A stretch of 35,889 nt of DNA from Pseudomonas synxantha (GCA_945874835.1 CAMCJM010000009.1:1-35889), one strand, 5' to 3'; shown: positions 1 to 12,785, counted from the stretch's first letter. Made by a program: numbers and translations. The notes: generated by a model from the letters alone, not told the origin.

Positions 1-104
1 CCCTGTTGAATGTCGATTTTATAAACCCCGGGGAATGAGCAACCGGCGAGTGCGAGTAGCCCCGTAAGGGAGAGGCTGGTCAGCAGGAGTTTGGTTTTTT
101 GCAT
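1..104 (-). CDS. bamE: Outer membrane protein assembly factor BamE (OmlA), N-terminal part only
   Basis: The reading frame begins at an ATG at 104 and runs off the left edge of the window after 34 codons. It encodes a lipoprotein signal peptide: basic start (MQKTK), hydrophobic core, and a lipobox ending LALAGC, so the cysteine at about residue 22 should be lipidated. The mature part then reads SFPGVYKIDIQQG, which matches the start of BamE/OmlA as I know it. BamE is a small accessory lipoprotein of the BAM complex, which inserts beta-barrel proteins into the outer membrane. Divergent placement next to fur is the standard arrangement in Pseudomonas. Only the signal and first mature residues are seen, so the identity rests on these plus context. 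Confidence 0.88.
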   Translation of the reverse strand, partial: MQKTKLLLTSLSLTGLLALAGCSFPGVYKIDIQQ

Positions 105-201
105 CGGTGCGCGACTTCCACTATCTTGGCTGGGCAATATAAACCCGGATCATACCCGCAATAAGGGAAGCTGCGAAGCGGCTTCCGCGAGAAAGCAGAC
201 C

Positions 202-609
202 ATGGTTGAAAATAGCGAACTACGCAAGGCTGGCCTGAAAGTAACCCTGCCAAGGGTCAAAATTCTGCAGATGCTCGACTCGGCCGGTCAGCGCCACATG
301 AGTGCAGAAGACGTTTACAAATCCTTGATGGAGGCCGGTGACGATGTTGGTCTGGCGACTGTTTACCGGGTTCTGACTCAATTTGAGGCGGCAGGCCTAG
401 TGGTGCGCCACAACTTTGATGGCGGTCACGCTGTGTTTGAGTTGGCTGATAGCGGCCATCACGACCATATGGTGTGTGTGGATTCGGGCGATGTGATCGA
501 GTTCTTCGATGCTGAAATTGAGCGCCGCCAGAAAGAAATCGTCAAAGAGCACGGTTTTGAGTTGGTCGACCACAACCTGGTGCTTTACGTGCGCAAAAAA
601 GCAGAGTGA
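202..609 (+). CDS. fur: Ferric uptake regulator Fur
   Basis: Fur is the iron-responsive repressor; Fe(II)-Fur dimers block iron-uptake genes. The 135-residue product has an N-terminal winged helix (roughly residues 1-80, with the pattern GLATVYRVLTQFEAAGLV) and a C-terminal metal-binding/dimerisation domain containing HHDHMVCVDSGDVIEF. The frame is open further upstream, but ATG 202 gives the family's expected start (MVENSELRKAGLKVTLPR) and normal length. There is only one cysteine in the whole protein; the CxxC pair of E. coli Fur is absent, as is known for Pseudomonas Fur, so a structural zinc held by cysteines is not expected. A 6-bp inverted repeat (166-171 with 181-186) lies in the 98-bp divergent spacer just upstream of the start. 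The gene is followed by a bidirectional terminator. Confidence 0.97.
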   Translation: MVENSELRKAGLKVTLPRVKILQMLDSAGQRHMSAEDVYKSLMEAGDDVGLATVYRVLTQFEAAGLVVRHNFDGGHAVFELADSGHHDHMVCVDSGDVIEFFDAEIERRQKEIVKEHGFELVDHNLVLYVRKKAE

Positions 610-624
610 ATCTGGCGTTAACAA

Positions 625-650
625 ACAAAGGCGACCTAGGTCGCCTTTGT
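625..650. terminator. Bidirectional terminator between fur and recN
   Basis: A perfect 26-nt palindrome (arms ACAAAGGCGACC and GGTCGCCTTTGT around TA), starting 15 nt after the fur stop and lying 18 nt from the recN stop. The two genes converge, so one hairpin can serve both. Confidence 0.8.
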
Positions 651-668
651 GCTTTTTGCGTTACGCGG

Positions 669-2342
669 TCAAGCCTGCGCGCTGCTGACCATCTGCCTGG
701 CATGCGCCAGTGATTCATCGGTCAGGTCAACGCCGCCCAGCATGCGCGCGATTTCTTCGACGCGTTGAGTCTGGCTCAGCTTGCTAACCGCGGTGCGAGT
801 GGCGTCGCGTTCACGCACTTTATGCACGAACAGGTGCTGATGCCCTTGCGCGGCGACCTGCGGTAAGTGGGTAACCGTTAACACCTGACCACGCTCGCCG
901 AGGCGGCGCAGCAACTGACCGACGACTTCGGCTGTCGGGCCGCCAATGCCGACATCCACTTCATCGAATACCAATGTGGGCACGCGTGAGGTCTGGGCGG
1001 TGATCACCTGAATCGCCAGGCTGATACGTGACAGCTCGCCGCCTGAAGCCACTTTGGCCAGTGCTTTGAGGGGTTGGCCAGGGTTGGCGCTGACCAGAAA
1101 TTCCAATTGCTCAAGGCCGTTGGGGTGAGGTTCATGGCTGGTGTGAGCGGTCAATTTGATGGTGAAACGCCCGCCGGGCATGCCCAGAGTCTGCATTTCT
1201 TGTTCGACCGCGCCAGCCAGTTGATTGGCCGCGTTATTGCGCAACGTGCTGAGCTCCGCTGCTTTTTCCTGGTAATGACGTTCAAAAGCCGCCAGCTCTT
1301 CGTTCAGGCGTTCAGCCGCTTGATCATCGGCATTCAGGCTTTCTAGTTCTTCAAACAATTGCTGCTGCATCGCCCCCAGTTCGCTGGGTTGGATACGGTG
1401 CTTGCGTGCCAGGGTATAAATCGCGTCCAGGCGTTCTTCCATCTGTTGCAGGCGTAGCGGGTCGGCTTCGAAGTGATCAAGAAAGCGATTTAGCTCGCCG
1501 ACCGCTTCTTCAACTTGGATTTGAGCGCTGGCCAGCAGATTGGTGGCTTCGCTCAATGCGCCGGGTTGACCCTGGAAGGCGCTCAGGCGGTTGAGGCTGT
1601 TGGTCAAGGCTGACAGCACGTTGCCGGCGTCATTTTCGCTGCACTGTTCGATCACCAGGCGGCAGGCGCTAAGCAGGCTTTCGGCGTTAGTCAGGTTCTT
1701 ATGCTCCGACTCCAGCTGATCAAGCTCGTCTTCGCCCAGTGCGAGATTGTCGAGTTCTTCCAGTTGGTAGCTGAGCAGTTGATGCCGCGCGCGCTGTTCG
1801 TCGCCGATGTTGGAGATGCGCTCCAGTTCGTTACGTGTTTGCTTCCAGCGTTGGGCGGCGAGTTGTACCTGGCGTGCCAGCTCTTGGCTGCCAGCATATT
1901 CATCGAGCAGGCGGCGGTGAGTGTCAGGTTTGAGCAGGGACTGATGTTCGTGTTGGCTGTGAATGTCGATCAGCAGCTCACCAAGTGCCTTGAGGTCACC
2001 TTGCGGGCAGGGTGCGCCGTTGATGTAGCCGCGCGATCGGCCCTCGGCAGTGATCACCCGGCGCAAAATACACGGGCCATCGTTGTCCAGATCGCGCTCG
2101 GCCAGCCAGGCACGTGCTTCGGGGATGTCGGACAAGTCAAAGCTGGCAAGAATGTCGGCTTTGTCTGCGCCGGGGCGCACCACGCCGCTATCGGCGCGAT
2201 CACCCAAGGTCAAGCCAAGGGCGTCGAGCATAATGGATTTGCCAGCACCGGTTTCACCGCTGATCACGCTCATGCCGGCATCCAGCTCTAGATCAAGGTG
2301 TTCAACGATGGCGTAGTTGTGTACAGACAGGTGCACCAGCAT
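669..2342 (-). CDS. recN: DNA repair protein RecN
   Basis: RecN is an SMC-like ATPase that acts in recombinational repair of double-strand breaks. The 557-residue protein has a Walker A motif GETGAGKS at residues 29-36, long heptad-rich segments in the middle (about 150-370) forming the coiled-coil arms, an ABC signature (KVASGGELSRISLAIQ) and a Walker B TLVFDEVDVGIGG near the C-terminus, followed by a conserved histidine region (LTVTHLPQVAAQG). Length is normal for the family. The start is ATG 2342, with a GGGAGG ribosome site just upstream. A LexA box sits about 25 bp before the start, so induction by DNA damage is expected. It converges on fur and diverges from grpE. Confidence 0.97.
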   Translation of the reverse strand: MLVHLSVHNYAIVEHLDLELDAGMSVISGETGAGKSIMLDALGLTLGDRADSGVVRPGADKADILASFDLSDIPEARAWLAERDLDNDGPCILRRVITAEGRSRGYINGAPCPQGDLKALGELLIDIHSQHEHQSLLKPDTHRRLLDEYAGSQELARQVQLAAQRWKQTRNELERISNIGDEQRARHQLLSYQLEELDNLALGEDELDQLESEHKNLTNAESLLSACRLVIEQCSENDAGNVLSALTNSLNRLSAFQGQPGALSEATNLLASAQIQVEEAVGELNRFLDHFEADPLRLQQMEERLDAIYTLARKHRIQPSELGAMQQQLFEELESLNADDQAAERLNEELAAFERHYQEKAAELSTLRNNAANQLAGAVEQEMQTLGMPGGRFTIKLTAHTSHEPHPNGLEQLEFLVSANPGQPLKALAKVASGGELSRISLAIQVITAQTSRVPTLVFDEVDVGIGGPTAEVVGQLLRRLGERGQVLTVTHLPQVAAQGHQHLFVHKVRERDATRTAVSKLSQTQRVEEIARMLGGVDLTDESLAHARQMVSSAQA

Positions 2343-2366
2343 GGAGAGGGCCTCCCAAGTTCATGT

Positions 2367-2382
2367 CTGGTTATTTATACAG
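2367..2382 (-). promoter_or_regulatory. LexA box (SOS operator) of recN
   Basis: Read on the minus strand the site is CTGTATAAATAACCAG, matching the gammaproteobacterial LexA consensus CTG(TA)4...CAG at both ends (only one half-site base, C for A, departs from CTGT-N8-ACAG). It lies 25-40 bp upstream of the recN ATG, overlapping the expected promoter. recN is a classic LexA target. Confidence 0.85.
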
Positions 2383-2415
2383 TGTTTTTTGTGGGCTGAC
2401 AATCCGCTCTGCCTC

Positions 2416-2444
2416 CTTGAAAGCATTTTTTTTGACCCCATATA
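2416..2444 (+). promoter_or_regulatory. Sigma-32 heat-shock promoter of grpE-dnaK-dnaJ
   Basis: The -35 element CTTGAAA (2416-2422) and -10 element CCCCATATA (2436-2444) are separated by 13 bp. This is essentially the full sigma-32 consensus (CTTGAAA, 13-15 bp, CCCCATnTA). It ends 52 bp before the grpE start. The LexA box of recN lies only 33 bp away on the other side. Confidence 0.92.
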
Positions 2445-2496
2445 GCGGTCAGACACGTGAGTTGCGGCTCGCGTCGAATTTTACGAGGAGAGACTC

Positions 2497-3066
2497 ATGG
2501 CTGACGAACAGACCCTGGATACGCAGAATCCCGATGTACAAACAGCTGCCGAAGCGGCTGCGGGCGATGACCTGGTTGCCCGCGCGCACGCGCTGGAAGA
2601 GCAACTGGCCACTGCGCAGGATCAGTCGCTGCGCATGGCTGCCGATTTGCAAAACGTGCGCCGTCGCGCCGAGCAGGATGTCGAAAAGGCGCACAAGTTT
2701 GCCCTAGAGAAGTTTGCCAGCGACTTGCTGCCGGTGGTCGACAGCCTGGAGCGCGGCCTTGAACTGTCGAGCCCGGATGACGAGGCCATCAAGGCTGTGC
2801 GCGAGGGCATGGAGCTGACGCTCAAGCTGTTTAACGACACGCTCAAGCGTTATCAATTGGAAGTGATTGATCCGCACGGCGCGCCGTTCAATGCCGAGCA
2901 TCATCAAGCGATGGCGATGCAGGAAAGCACCAATCTTGAGCCTAACAGCGTGCTCAAGGTGTTCCAGAAGGGCTACATGCTCAATGGTCGCCTGCTGCGC
3001 CCCGCCATGGTGGTGGTCAGCAAGGCACCGGCGCAAACGCCTCCTTCGATTGATGAGCAGGCTTGA
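2497..3066 (+). CDS. grpE: Nucleotide exchange factor GrpE
   Basis: GrpE releases ADP from DnaK and so resets the chaperone cycle. The 189-residue product has an acidic, low-complexity N-terminus, a heptad-rich alpha-helical region (about residues 30-75, including [17 protein letters not shown], the typical helix motif) and a C-terminal beta domain ending with the family signature around [24 protein letters not shown]. Length matches the family. ATG 2497 has a GAGGAG ribosome site 6 nt upstream. It is the first gene after the heat-shock promoter; its TGA stop lies inside a second sigma-32-like -35 element. Confidence 0.97.
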   Translation: MADEQTLDTQNPDVQTAAEAAAGDDLVARAHALEEQLATAQDQSLRMAADLQNVRRRAEQDVEKAHKFALEKFASDLLPVVDSLERGLELSSPDDEAIKAVREGMELTLKLFNDTLKRYQLEVIDPHGAPFNAEHHQAMAMQESTNLEPNSVLKVFQKGYMLNGRLLRPAMVVVSKAPAQTPPSIDEQA

Positions 3067-3089
3067 AATTTACCAAGCCGCCCCCACTA
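3062..3089 (+). promoter_or_regulatory. Possible second sigma-32-type promoter upstream of dnaK
   Basis: CTTGAAA at 3062-3068 is a perfect sigma-32 -35 hexamer/heptamer and contains the grpE stop codon TGA. Thirteen bases later CCCCACTA (3082-3089) resembles the -10 consensus CCCCATnTA with one base missing. Spacing equals that of the main promoter upstream of grpE. It would give dnaK its own heat-shock start. Inferred from sequence only. Confidence 0.45.
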
Positions 3090-3137
3090 AACAGTCAAGC
3101 GTTTTAGTGCTACCGCCGCTGACCAGTTACAGCGGCG
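3085..3137 (+). other. Two stem-loops in the grpE-dnaK spacer
   Basis: Hairpin 1 pairs CACTAAA (3085-3091) with TTTAGTG (3103-3109). Hairpin 2 pairs CGCCGCTG (3114-3121) with CAGCGGCG (3130-3137). Neither is followed by a T-run, so they are not good terminators; they may limit mRNA decay or tune dnaK translation. Confidence 0.5.
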
Positions 3138-3165
3138 CAATTATCAAAGTTTCGGGAGAATGAAT

Positions 3166-5082
3166 ATGGGCAGAATTATTGGTATCGACCTGGGGACCAC
3201 CAACTCCTGCGTCTCGATTTTGGAAAACGGCACCGTTAAAGTTATCGAAAACGCCGAAGGCGCGCGTACCACACCGTCGATTATTGCGTATGCCAACGAT
3301 GGTGAAATCCTCGTCGGTCAGTCGGCCAAGCGCCAGGCAGTGACCAACCCGCACAACACCCTGTATGCGGTGAAGCGTCTGATCGGTCGTCGCTTTGATG
3401 AAGACGTCGTACAGAAAGATATCCAGATGGTGCCTTACAAGATCGCCAAGGCAGACAACGGCGACGCTTGGGTTGAAGTGAACGGCCAGAAGATGGCTCC
3501 GCCACAAATCTCGGCTGAAATTCTGAAGAAGATGAAGAAAACCGCCGAAGACTACCTCGGCGAGCCAGTGACCGAAGCGGTGATCACCGTGCCGGCCTAC
3601 TTCAACGACAGTCAGCGCCAGGCCACTAAAGACGCCGGTCGCATTGCCGGTCTGGACGTTAAGCGCATTATCAACGAGCCGACTGCGGCTGCGCTGGCCT
3701 ATGGCATGGACAAAGCCAAGGGCGACCACACCGTCATCGTTTATGACTTGGGTGGCGGTACCTTCGACGTGTCGGTGATCGAGATTGCCGAAGTTGATGG
3801 CGAGCATCAGTTTGAAGTGTTGGCCACCAACGGTGACACCTTCCTCGGCGGTGAAGACTTTGACATTCGTCTGATCGACTACCTCGTCGACGAATTCAAG
3901 AAAGAAAGCGGCATGAACCTTAAGGGTGATCCGCTGGCCATGCAGCGCCTGAAAGAAGCTGCTGAGAAAGCCAAGATTGAGCTGTCGTCGAGCCAGTCGA
4001 CCGACGTCAACCTGCCGTACATCACTGCAGATGCCACCGGTCCTAAGCACCTGAACGTGAAGATCTCGCGTGCCAAGCTGGAATCGCTGGTTGAAGACCT
4101 GGTGCAGCGCACCATTGAGCCTTGCCGTATCGCGCTGAAAGACGCCGGTATCGACATCGCTGCAATCAATGACGTGATCCTGGTTGGCGGTCAGACCCGC
4201 ATGCCGTTGGTGCAGAAGCTGGTTACCGATTTCTTCGGTAAAGAAGCGCGTAAAGACGTCAACCCGGACGAAGCCGTTGCCATGGGTGCCGCTATTCAGG
4301 GTGCGGTGCTGGCTGGTGACGTCAAGGACGTGCTGCTGCTGGACGTTTCCCCGCTGACCCTGGGTATTGAAACCATGGGCGGTGTGATGACCGCGCTGAT
4401 CGAGAAAAACACCACGATCCCGACCAAAAAATCGCAGGTGTTCTCGACTGCCGACGACAACCAAGGCGCAGTGACCATTCACGTACTGCAGGGCGAGCGC
4501 AAGCAAGCCAGCGGTAACAAGTCGCTGGGCAAATTCGACCTGGCCGAGATTCCGCCAGCGCCGCGTGGCGTACCGCAGATCGAAGTAACCTTCGATATCG
4601 ATGCCAACGGCATCCTGCATGTAAGCGCCAAGGACAAAGCCAGTGGTAAGACTCAGTCCATCGTGATCAAGGCCAACTCGGGTCTGTCCGAGGAAGAGAT
4701 CCAGCAGATGGTGCGTGACGCCGAAGCAAACGCTGAGGAAGACCGCAAGTTTGAAGAGCTGGCCGGTGCGCGCAACCAAGGCGATCAACTGGTGCACGCC
4801 ACCCGCAAGATGATTGTCGAGGCGGCCGATAAGGCCACTGCTGATGAGAAAACAGCCATCGGAGCAGCACTGACCGCTCTGGAAGTCGCAGTCAAAGGCG
4901 ACGACAAGGCTGAAATCGAAGCCAAGATGACCGCGTTGTCTGAAGTGACCGCACCGCTGGCGCAGAAGATGTATGCCGAGCAGCCACAGCCAGGCGCGCA
5001 GCCTGCAGGTGGTGAGCAAGCCAAGGACGCCGCAGACGACGTAGTCGATGCTGAGTTCGAAGAGGTCAAAGACAACAAATAG
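3166..5082 (+). CDS. dnaK: Molecular chaperone DnaK (Hsp70)
   Basis: DnaK binds exposed hydrophobic segments of unfolded proteins in an ATP-controlled cycle with DnaJ and GrpE. The 638-residue protein opens with the ATPase domain ([10 protein letters not shown] near the start; [10 protein letters not shown] from D194), has the linker around [14 protein letters not shown], a substrate-binding domain, and ends with an EEVKD-type acidic tail. An in-frame ATG lies two codons earlier (3160), but the ribosome site GGGAG (3154-3158) is only 1 nt from it and 7 nt from ATG 3166, which also gives the standard N-terminus [10 protein letters not shown]. Heat-shock control comes from the grpE promoter and possibly a second one in the spacer. 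Confidence 0.99.
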   Translation: MGRIIGIDLGTTNSCVSILENGTVKVIENAEGARTTPSIIAYANDGEILVGQSAKRQAVTNPHNTLYAVKRLIGRRFDEDVVQKDIQMVPYKIAKADNGDAWVEVNGQKMAPPQISAEILKKMKKTAEDYLGEPVTEAVITVPAYFNDSQRQATKDAGRIAGLDVKRIINEPTAAALAYGMDKAKGDHTVIVYDLGGGTFDVSVIEIAEVDGEHQFEVLATNGDTFLGGEDFDIRLIDYLVDEFKKESGMNLKGDPLAMQRLKEAAEKAKIELSSSQSTDVNLPYITADATGPKHLNVKISRAKLESLVEDLVQRTIEPCRIALKDAGIDIAAINDVILVGGQTRMPLVQKLVTDFFGKEARKDVNPDEAVAMGAAIQGAVLAGDVKDVLLLDVSPLTLGIETMGGVMTALIEKNTTIPTKKSQVFSTADDNQGAVTIHVLQGERKQASGNKSLGKFDLAEIPPAPRGVPQIEVTFDIDANGILHVSAKDKASGKTQSIVIKANSGLSEEEIQQMVRDAEANAEEDRKFEELAGARNQGDQLVHATRKMIVEAADKATADEKTAIGAALTALEVAVKGDDKAEIEAKMTALSEVTAPLAQKMYAEQPQPGAQPAGGEQAKDAADDVVDAEFEEVKDNK

Positions 5083-5113
5083 GCACAGATAGGCGCAAGC
5101 TTATGCCGCTCTG

Positions 5114-5172
5114 GCCGGGCGTGGCGCAGGTTGCGCCCGGCATGATCCGTCGCGCGGGAGCTTGCTCCCGCG
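5114..5172. repeat. Inverted repeats in the dnaK-dnaJ spacer (REP-like)
   Basis: The 132-bp spacer holds two GC-rich hairpins: GCCGGGCG (5114-5121) with CGCCCGGC (5134-5141), and CGCGGGAGC (5153-5161) with GCTCCCGCG (5164-5172). The second has the form of common Pseudomonas REP palindromes. They could lower dnaJ expression relative to dnaK or protect the dnaK 3' end; neither has a T-tract. Confidence 0.6.
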
Positions 5173-5214
5173 TTGGCGTGTCTGGAGTAGACGATTTAAA
5201 GGTGTTGAAGACTT

Positions 5215-6345
5215 ATGGCTAAACGCGATTTTTACGAGGTGCTCGGTGTCGAGCGCGGTGCCAGTGAGGCGGAGCTGAAAAAGGCCTACCGCCGCCTGGC
5301 CATGAAGTACCACCCAGATCGCAACCCTGACGATAAAGCGTCCGAAGAGAAGTTCAAGGAAGCCAATGAGGCTTACGAAGTGCTCTCCGATGCCGCCAAG
5401 CGTTCGGCTTATGATCAATACGGCCATGCCGGCGTCGATCCGCAGATGGGCGGCGGCGGTGGCGGTGGCCCAGGTGGTGCGAATTTCTCCGATATTTTCG
5501 GTGACGTATTCAGTGATTTCTTCGGTGGCGGTGGTCGCGGTGGCCAGCGAGGTGGCGCGCAGCGCGGCAGTGACCTGCGCTACACCCTGGAGTTGGATCT
5601 GGAAGAGGCCGTGCGCGGCACGACAGTGACCATCCGTGTGCCGACACTGGTTAATTGCAAACCGTGCGATGGCACGGGCGCGAAGAAAGGCACCACGCCG
5701 GTGACCTGTACCACCTGTGGCGGTATCGGTCAGGTGCGCATGCAGCAGGGCTTCTTCTCGGTGCAGCAAACCTGTCCGCGCTGCCACGGCAGCGGCAAGA
5801 TGATCACTGACCCCTGTGGTTCCTGTCACGGCCAAGGCCGGGTGGAGGAGCACAAAACCTTGTCGGTGAAAGTGCCTGCGGGCGTCGATACTGGCGATCG
5901 CATTCGTCTGACCGGAGAAGGTGAGGCGGGCACCATGGGTGGTCCTTCCGGCGATCTGTATGTGGTGGTGAATGTGCGTGAGCACGCCATCTTCCAGCGC
6001 GACGGCAAGCACCTGTATTGCGAAGTGCCAATCAGTTTTGCCGATGCGGCGTTGGGCGGTGAGCTGGAAGTGCCGACGCTGGATGGTCGGGTCAAACTGA
6101 AGATTCCGGAAGGCACGCAGACCGGCAAGATGTTCCGTCTACGTGGCAAGGGCGTGGCCCCTGTGCGCGGTGGTGGGGCGGGCGATCTGATGTGCAAGGT
6201 GGCGGTAGAGACGCCGGTTAATCTGGATCGTCGTCAGCGCGAATTGCTCGATGAGTTCCGCAAAACCCTCGAAGGCGACAGCTCACACTCGCCGAAAGCC
6301 AATGGCTGGTTCGAGGGTGTAAAGCGCTTCTTTGGCGATCTGTAG
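5215..6345 (+). CDS. dnaJ: Co-chaperone DnaJ (Hsp40)
   Basis: DnaJ delivers substrates to DnaK and triggers its ATPase. The 376-residue protein has a J domain (1-70) with the essential HPD at residues 33-35, a glycine/phenylalanine-rich linker ([21 protein letters not shown]...), a zinc domain with all four CxxCxGxG repeats ([32 protein letters not shown]) and the C-terminal substrate domain. All parts of a class-A DnaJ are intact. Start ATG 5215 gives the standard [12 protein letters not shown]. It follows dnaK after a spacer with REP-like hairpins and should be part of the same heat-shock operon. Confidence 0.98.
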   Translation: MAKRDFYEVLGVERGASEAELKKAYRRLAMKYHPDRNPDDKASEEKFKEANEAYEVLSDAAKRSAYDQYGHAGVDPQMGGGGGGGPGGANFSDIFGDVFSDFFGGGGRGGQRGGAQRGSDLRYTLELDLEEAVRGTTVTIRVPTLVNCKPCDGTGAKKGTTPVTCTTCGGIGQVRMQQGFFSVQQTCPRCHGSGKMITDPCGSCHGQGRVEEHKTLSVKVPAGVDTGDRIRLTGEGEAGTMGGPSGDLYVVVNVREHAIFQRDGKHLYCEVPISFADAALGGELEVPTLDGRVKLKIPEGTQTGKMFRLRGKGVAPVRGGGAGDLMCKVAVETPVNLDRRQRELLDEFRKTLEGDSSHSPKANGWFEGVKRFFGDL

Positions 6346-6352
6346 GTCAAAT

Positions 6353-7231
<879 letters not shown>

Positions 7232-7317
7232 GTCGCACTGACGCAGGTGTGACAGTTAGCTGCGTCTTGGATGCAACTGGCGGTGGACCAAAAAAGGACT
7301 TTCCTGTAAGCTTTCTG

Positions 7318-7337
7318 CTTTAGTGTGTCCACTAAAG
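7318..7337 (+). other. Stem-loop in carA leader
   Basis: CTTTAGTG (7318-7325) pairs perfectly with CACTAAAG (7330-7337) around TGTC. It lies 20 nt before the terminator-like hairpin, in a position where a competing or anti-terminator structure could form. Confidence 0.5.
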
Positions 7338-7346
7338 TTGCGCAGA

Positions 7347-7379
7347 ATGAATCAGATAAAAAAGCGGGGTGACGGTTGA
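7347..7379 (+). CDS. Possible 10-codon leader peptide of carAB
   Basis: ATG 7347 opens a 10-codon frame (MNQIKKRGDG) whose last seven codons cover the 5' arm of the terminator hairpin and whose TGA stop (7377-7379) falls in its loop. This geometry is what ribosome-controlled attenuation needs. Against it, there is no clear ribosome-binding site upstream (AGTTGCGCAGA) and only one arginine codon. Speculative. Confidence 0.2.
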   Translation: MNQIKKRGDG

Positions 7380-7398
7380 TACGTCATCCCGCTTTTTT
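7358..7398 (+). terminator. Strong intrinsic terminator between dapB and carA (possible attenuator)
   Basis: A 17-bp stem with one G-U pair: arms 7358-7374 (A6-GCGGGGTGACG) and 7382-7398 (CGTCATCCCGC-T6), loop of 7 nt. It lies 127 nt after dapB and 42 nt before carA. It may simply end dapB transcription, or, if a promoter lies between dapB and the hairpin, act as a carAB attenuator. Confidence 0.88.
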
Positions 7399-7440
7399 AC
7401 AATCTGCGTTTGCTTCACGTTTTAATTTTCGGAGGTTTTC

Positions 7441-8589
7441 TTGAGTAAGCCAGCCCTTAAACCTGCCATTTTGGCTCTTGCTGATGGCAGTATTTTTCGC
7501 GGCGAGGCCATCGGTGCCGATGGCCAAACTATTGGAGAGGTGGTTTTTAACACCGCCATGACCGGCTATCAGGAAATCCTTACCGATCCTTCCTATGCCC
7601 AGCAGATTGTCACCCTGACCTATCCGCACATCGGCAACACCGGCACCACGCCGGAAGACGCCGAGTCCAACCGCGTATGGGCAGCCGGCCTGATTATCCG
7701 TGACTTGCCGCTGACCACCAGCAACTGGCGTAACAAGCAGCCGCTTGATGAATACCTCAAGGAAAACGGCACAGTCGCCATCGCCGGTATCGATACCCGC
7801 CGCCTGACCCGCATTCTGCGTGAGAAAGGCTCGCAGAACGGCTGCATTCTGGTCGGCGATGACGCCACCGAAGAAAAAGCGCTGGAATTGGCGCGCAGCT
7901 TCCCCGGCCTCAAGGGCATGGACCTGGCCAAAGTGGTCAGCTGCACCGAACGCTACGAGTGGCGCTCCAGCGTGTGGAACCTGCAAGATGACAGCCACCC
8001 GGAAATTCCGGCCAGCGAACTGCCGCATCACGTAGCTGCCTACGACTACGGCGTTAAGTGGAACATCCTGCGCATGCTGGTTGAGCGCGGTTGCCGCGTG
8101 ACTGTGGTGCCGGCGCAAACGCCTGCTAGCGATGTGCTGGCGCTGAATCCCGATGGTGTGTTCCTGTCCAACGGCCCAGGCGATCCGGAACCGTGCGATT
8201 ACGCCATTGCCGCGATCAAGGGCGTGCTGGAAACCGATATCCCGGTATTCGGCATATGCCTAGGTCACCAGTTGCTGGCGCTGTCCTCCGGCGCCAAGAC
8301 CCTGAAAATGGGCCACGGCCACCACGGTGCCAACCACCCGGTACAGGACCTGAAAACCGGCGTGGTCATGATCACCAGCCAAAACCACGGTTTTGCCGTG
8401 GACGAAAGCAGCCTGCCGAGCAATGTGCGCGCCATTCATAAGTCGCTGTTCGACGGTTCCCTGCAGGGTATCGAGCGGACCGACAAGGACGCCTTCAGCT
8501 TCCAAGGTCACCCCGAGGCGAGCCCCGGCCCAGCCGATGTCGCACCGCTGTTCGACCGTTTTATCGAAGCCATGGCCAAGCGCCGTTAA
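7441..8589 (+). CDS. carA: Carbamoyl-phosphate synthase small (glutaminase) subunit
   Basis: CarA hydrolyses glutamine and passes ammonia to CarB for carbamoyl phosphate synthesis, feeding arginine and pyrimidine pathways. The 382-residue product has the N-terminal CarA domain and a class-I glutamine amidotransferase domain with nucleophile Cys273 in FGICLGHQ, and a C-terminal [11 protein letters not shown] supplying the catalytic His and Glu. The start is a TTG at 7441, preceded by GGAGG with 5-nt spacing; no ATG lies nearby in frame, and TTG gives the normal length. A terminator-like hairpin sits 42 nt upstream. carB follows 36 nt downstream. Confidence 0.97.
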   Translation: MSKPALKPAILALADGSIFRGEAIGADGQTIGEVVFNTAMTGYQEILTDPSYAQQIVTLTYPHIGNTGTTPEDAESNRVWAAGLIIRDLPLTTSNWRNKQPLDEYLKENGTVAIAGIDTRRLTRILREKGSQNGCILVGDDATEEKALELARSFPGLKGMDLAKVVSCTERYEWRSSVWNLQDDSHPEIPASELPHHVAAYDYGVKWNILRMLVERGCRVTVVPAQTPASDVLALNPDGVFLSNGPGDPEPCDYAIAAIKGVLETDIPVFGICLGHQLLALSSGAKTLKMGHGHHGANHPVQDLKTGVVMITSQNHGFAVDESSLPSNVRAIHKSLFDGSLQGIERTDKDAFSFQGHPEASPGPADVAPLFDRFIEAMAKRR

Positions 8590-8625
8590 GCCAGCCGACT
8601 GACCCAAGGATTCGAGAGAGAGAAC

Positions 8626-11843
<3,218 letters not shown>

Positions 11844-11847
<4 letters not shown>

Positions 11848-12320
11848 CTAAATACCCCATGACCGTTCAGGGCGCGCGCGCCCTGGAAGAAGAGCATGCG
11901 CACTTGACCAAGGTGCTGCGTCCCAAGCTCAGTCAAGAAATCGGCACTGCCCGTGAGCTCGGTGACCTCAAGGAAAACGCCGAGTACCACGCCGCGCGCG
12001 AGCAGCAGGGTATGGTCGAGGCGCGTATCCGCGATATCGAAGGTCGTATGCAGAATGCAGTGATCATCGATGTCACCACCATTGAGCACACCGGCAAAGT
12101 GATTTTTGGCACCACCGTCGAGATTGCCAGCTGTGAAACCGATGAGAGCGTGATCTACCAGATCGTGGGTGAGGATGAGGCGGACATCAAGCAACGCAAG
12201 ATATCCGTTGGCTCACCTATCGCTCGCGCCTTGATCGGTAAGAGCGAGGGCGATGTAGTAGTCGTGCAAACGCCCAGTGGCTCGCTCGAGTATGAGATCG
12301 TCGAGGTTCGTCATCTCTAA
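11844..12320 (+). CDS. greA: Transcription elongation factor GreA
   Basis: GreA enters the RNA polymerase secondary channel and stimulates cleavage of backtracked transcripts. The 158-residue protein has the N-terminal coiled coil (residues about 1-75, with [24 protein letters not shown] at the tip, containing the acidic residues that act in cleavage) and the C-terminal FKBP-like domain ending [21 protein letters not shown]...YEIVEV. Length is normal. The start codon overlaps the carB stop as ATGA, so translation is probably coupled to carB. Confidence 0.98.
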
Positions 12321-12738
12321 GCCTGTAGGTCGTGATGCCGGATCAATCAGTTGGCTGCTGGCCCAGACACTCTGGGTGGGTGGCCTCTGGTTGCTGCATT
12401 TTCTGCTGCTGCCGGCCATTGCCCAGACAGGCTTGGCGTCGTTGCTGGTTGAGGAAGTCAGTAATGTGTTACGGCCACTGCTGATGGGTTTGGCGGCTGT
12501 TTGCGTGGGGCTGCAGGTGTTCGTGCTGGTGCGCGCTAGGGGGCTGAACAGCTTGTGGCGCGATACCCGTGGGCAGTTGCTAATGGCTGTCGAGGTGATG
12601 GCTGGCAGTTACTTTGTGGTACGCCAGTTAGGTACTGCGGCCGACCTTTGGCTGATGTTCAGCTACTTGGTGGTGGCATTCTGCGGCTTGCTGCTGGTGT
12701 TGCAGCCTCTGCCAGTGAGAGTGCGAGAAGAGGTGTAG
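12292..12738 (+). CDS. Small four-helix membrane protein (DUF4149-like), function unknown
   Basis: I do not know a function. The product (148 residues from ATG 12292; a GTG at 12277 would add five) has about four hydrophobic segments: [24 protein letters not shown], a second around [20 protein letters not shown], a third around [15 protein letters not shown], and a last one [19 protein letters not shown], with short basic loops. The pattern [17 protein letters not shown] resembles the DUF4149 family, from memory. The start overlaps the 3' end of greA by 29 nt in another frame, so it is likely translationally coupled. A gene of this type is conserved after greA in Pseudomonas. The protein should lie in the inner membrane. 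Confidence 0.75.
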   Translation: MRSSRFVISKPVGRDAGSISWLLAQTLWVGGLWLLHFLLLPAIAQTGLASLLVEEVSNVLRPLLMGLAAVCVGLQVFVLVRARGLNSLWRDTRGQLLMAVEVMAGSYFVVRQLGTAADLWLMFSYLVVAFCGLLLVLQPLPVRVREEV

Positions 12739-12750
12739 CAAGGCTTGCCT

Positions 12751-12773
12751 GCAAGGTGCTTGGTGCACCTTGC
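12751..12773. terminator. Hairpin between converging genes
   Basis: GCAAGGTGC (12751-12759) pairs with GCACCTTGC (12765-12773), loop of 5 nt, in the 47-bp gap between the membrane-protein gene and yhbY, which converge. There is no T-tract on either side, so it may be Rho-assisted or only a 3'-end stabiliser. Confidence 0.5.
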
Positions 12774-12785
12774 GCGGCAAATGCA

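Noticed and set aside
91..201. N-terminally extended Fur
   Set aside because: The open frame upstream of ATG 202 lies in the divergent promoter region, overlaps the bamE start and has no family match; ATG 202 gives the standard protein.
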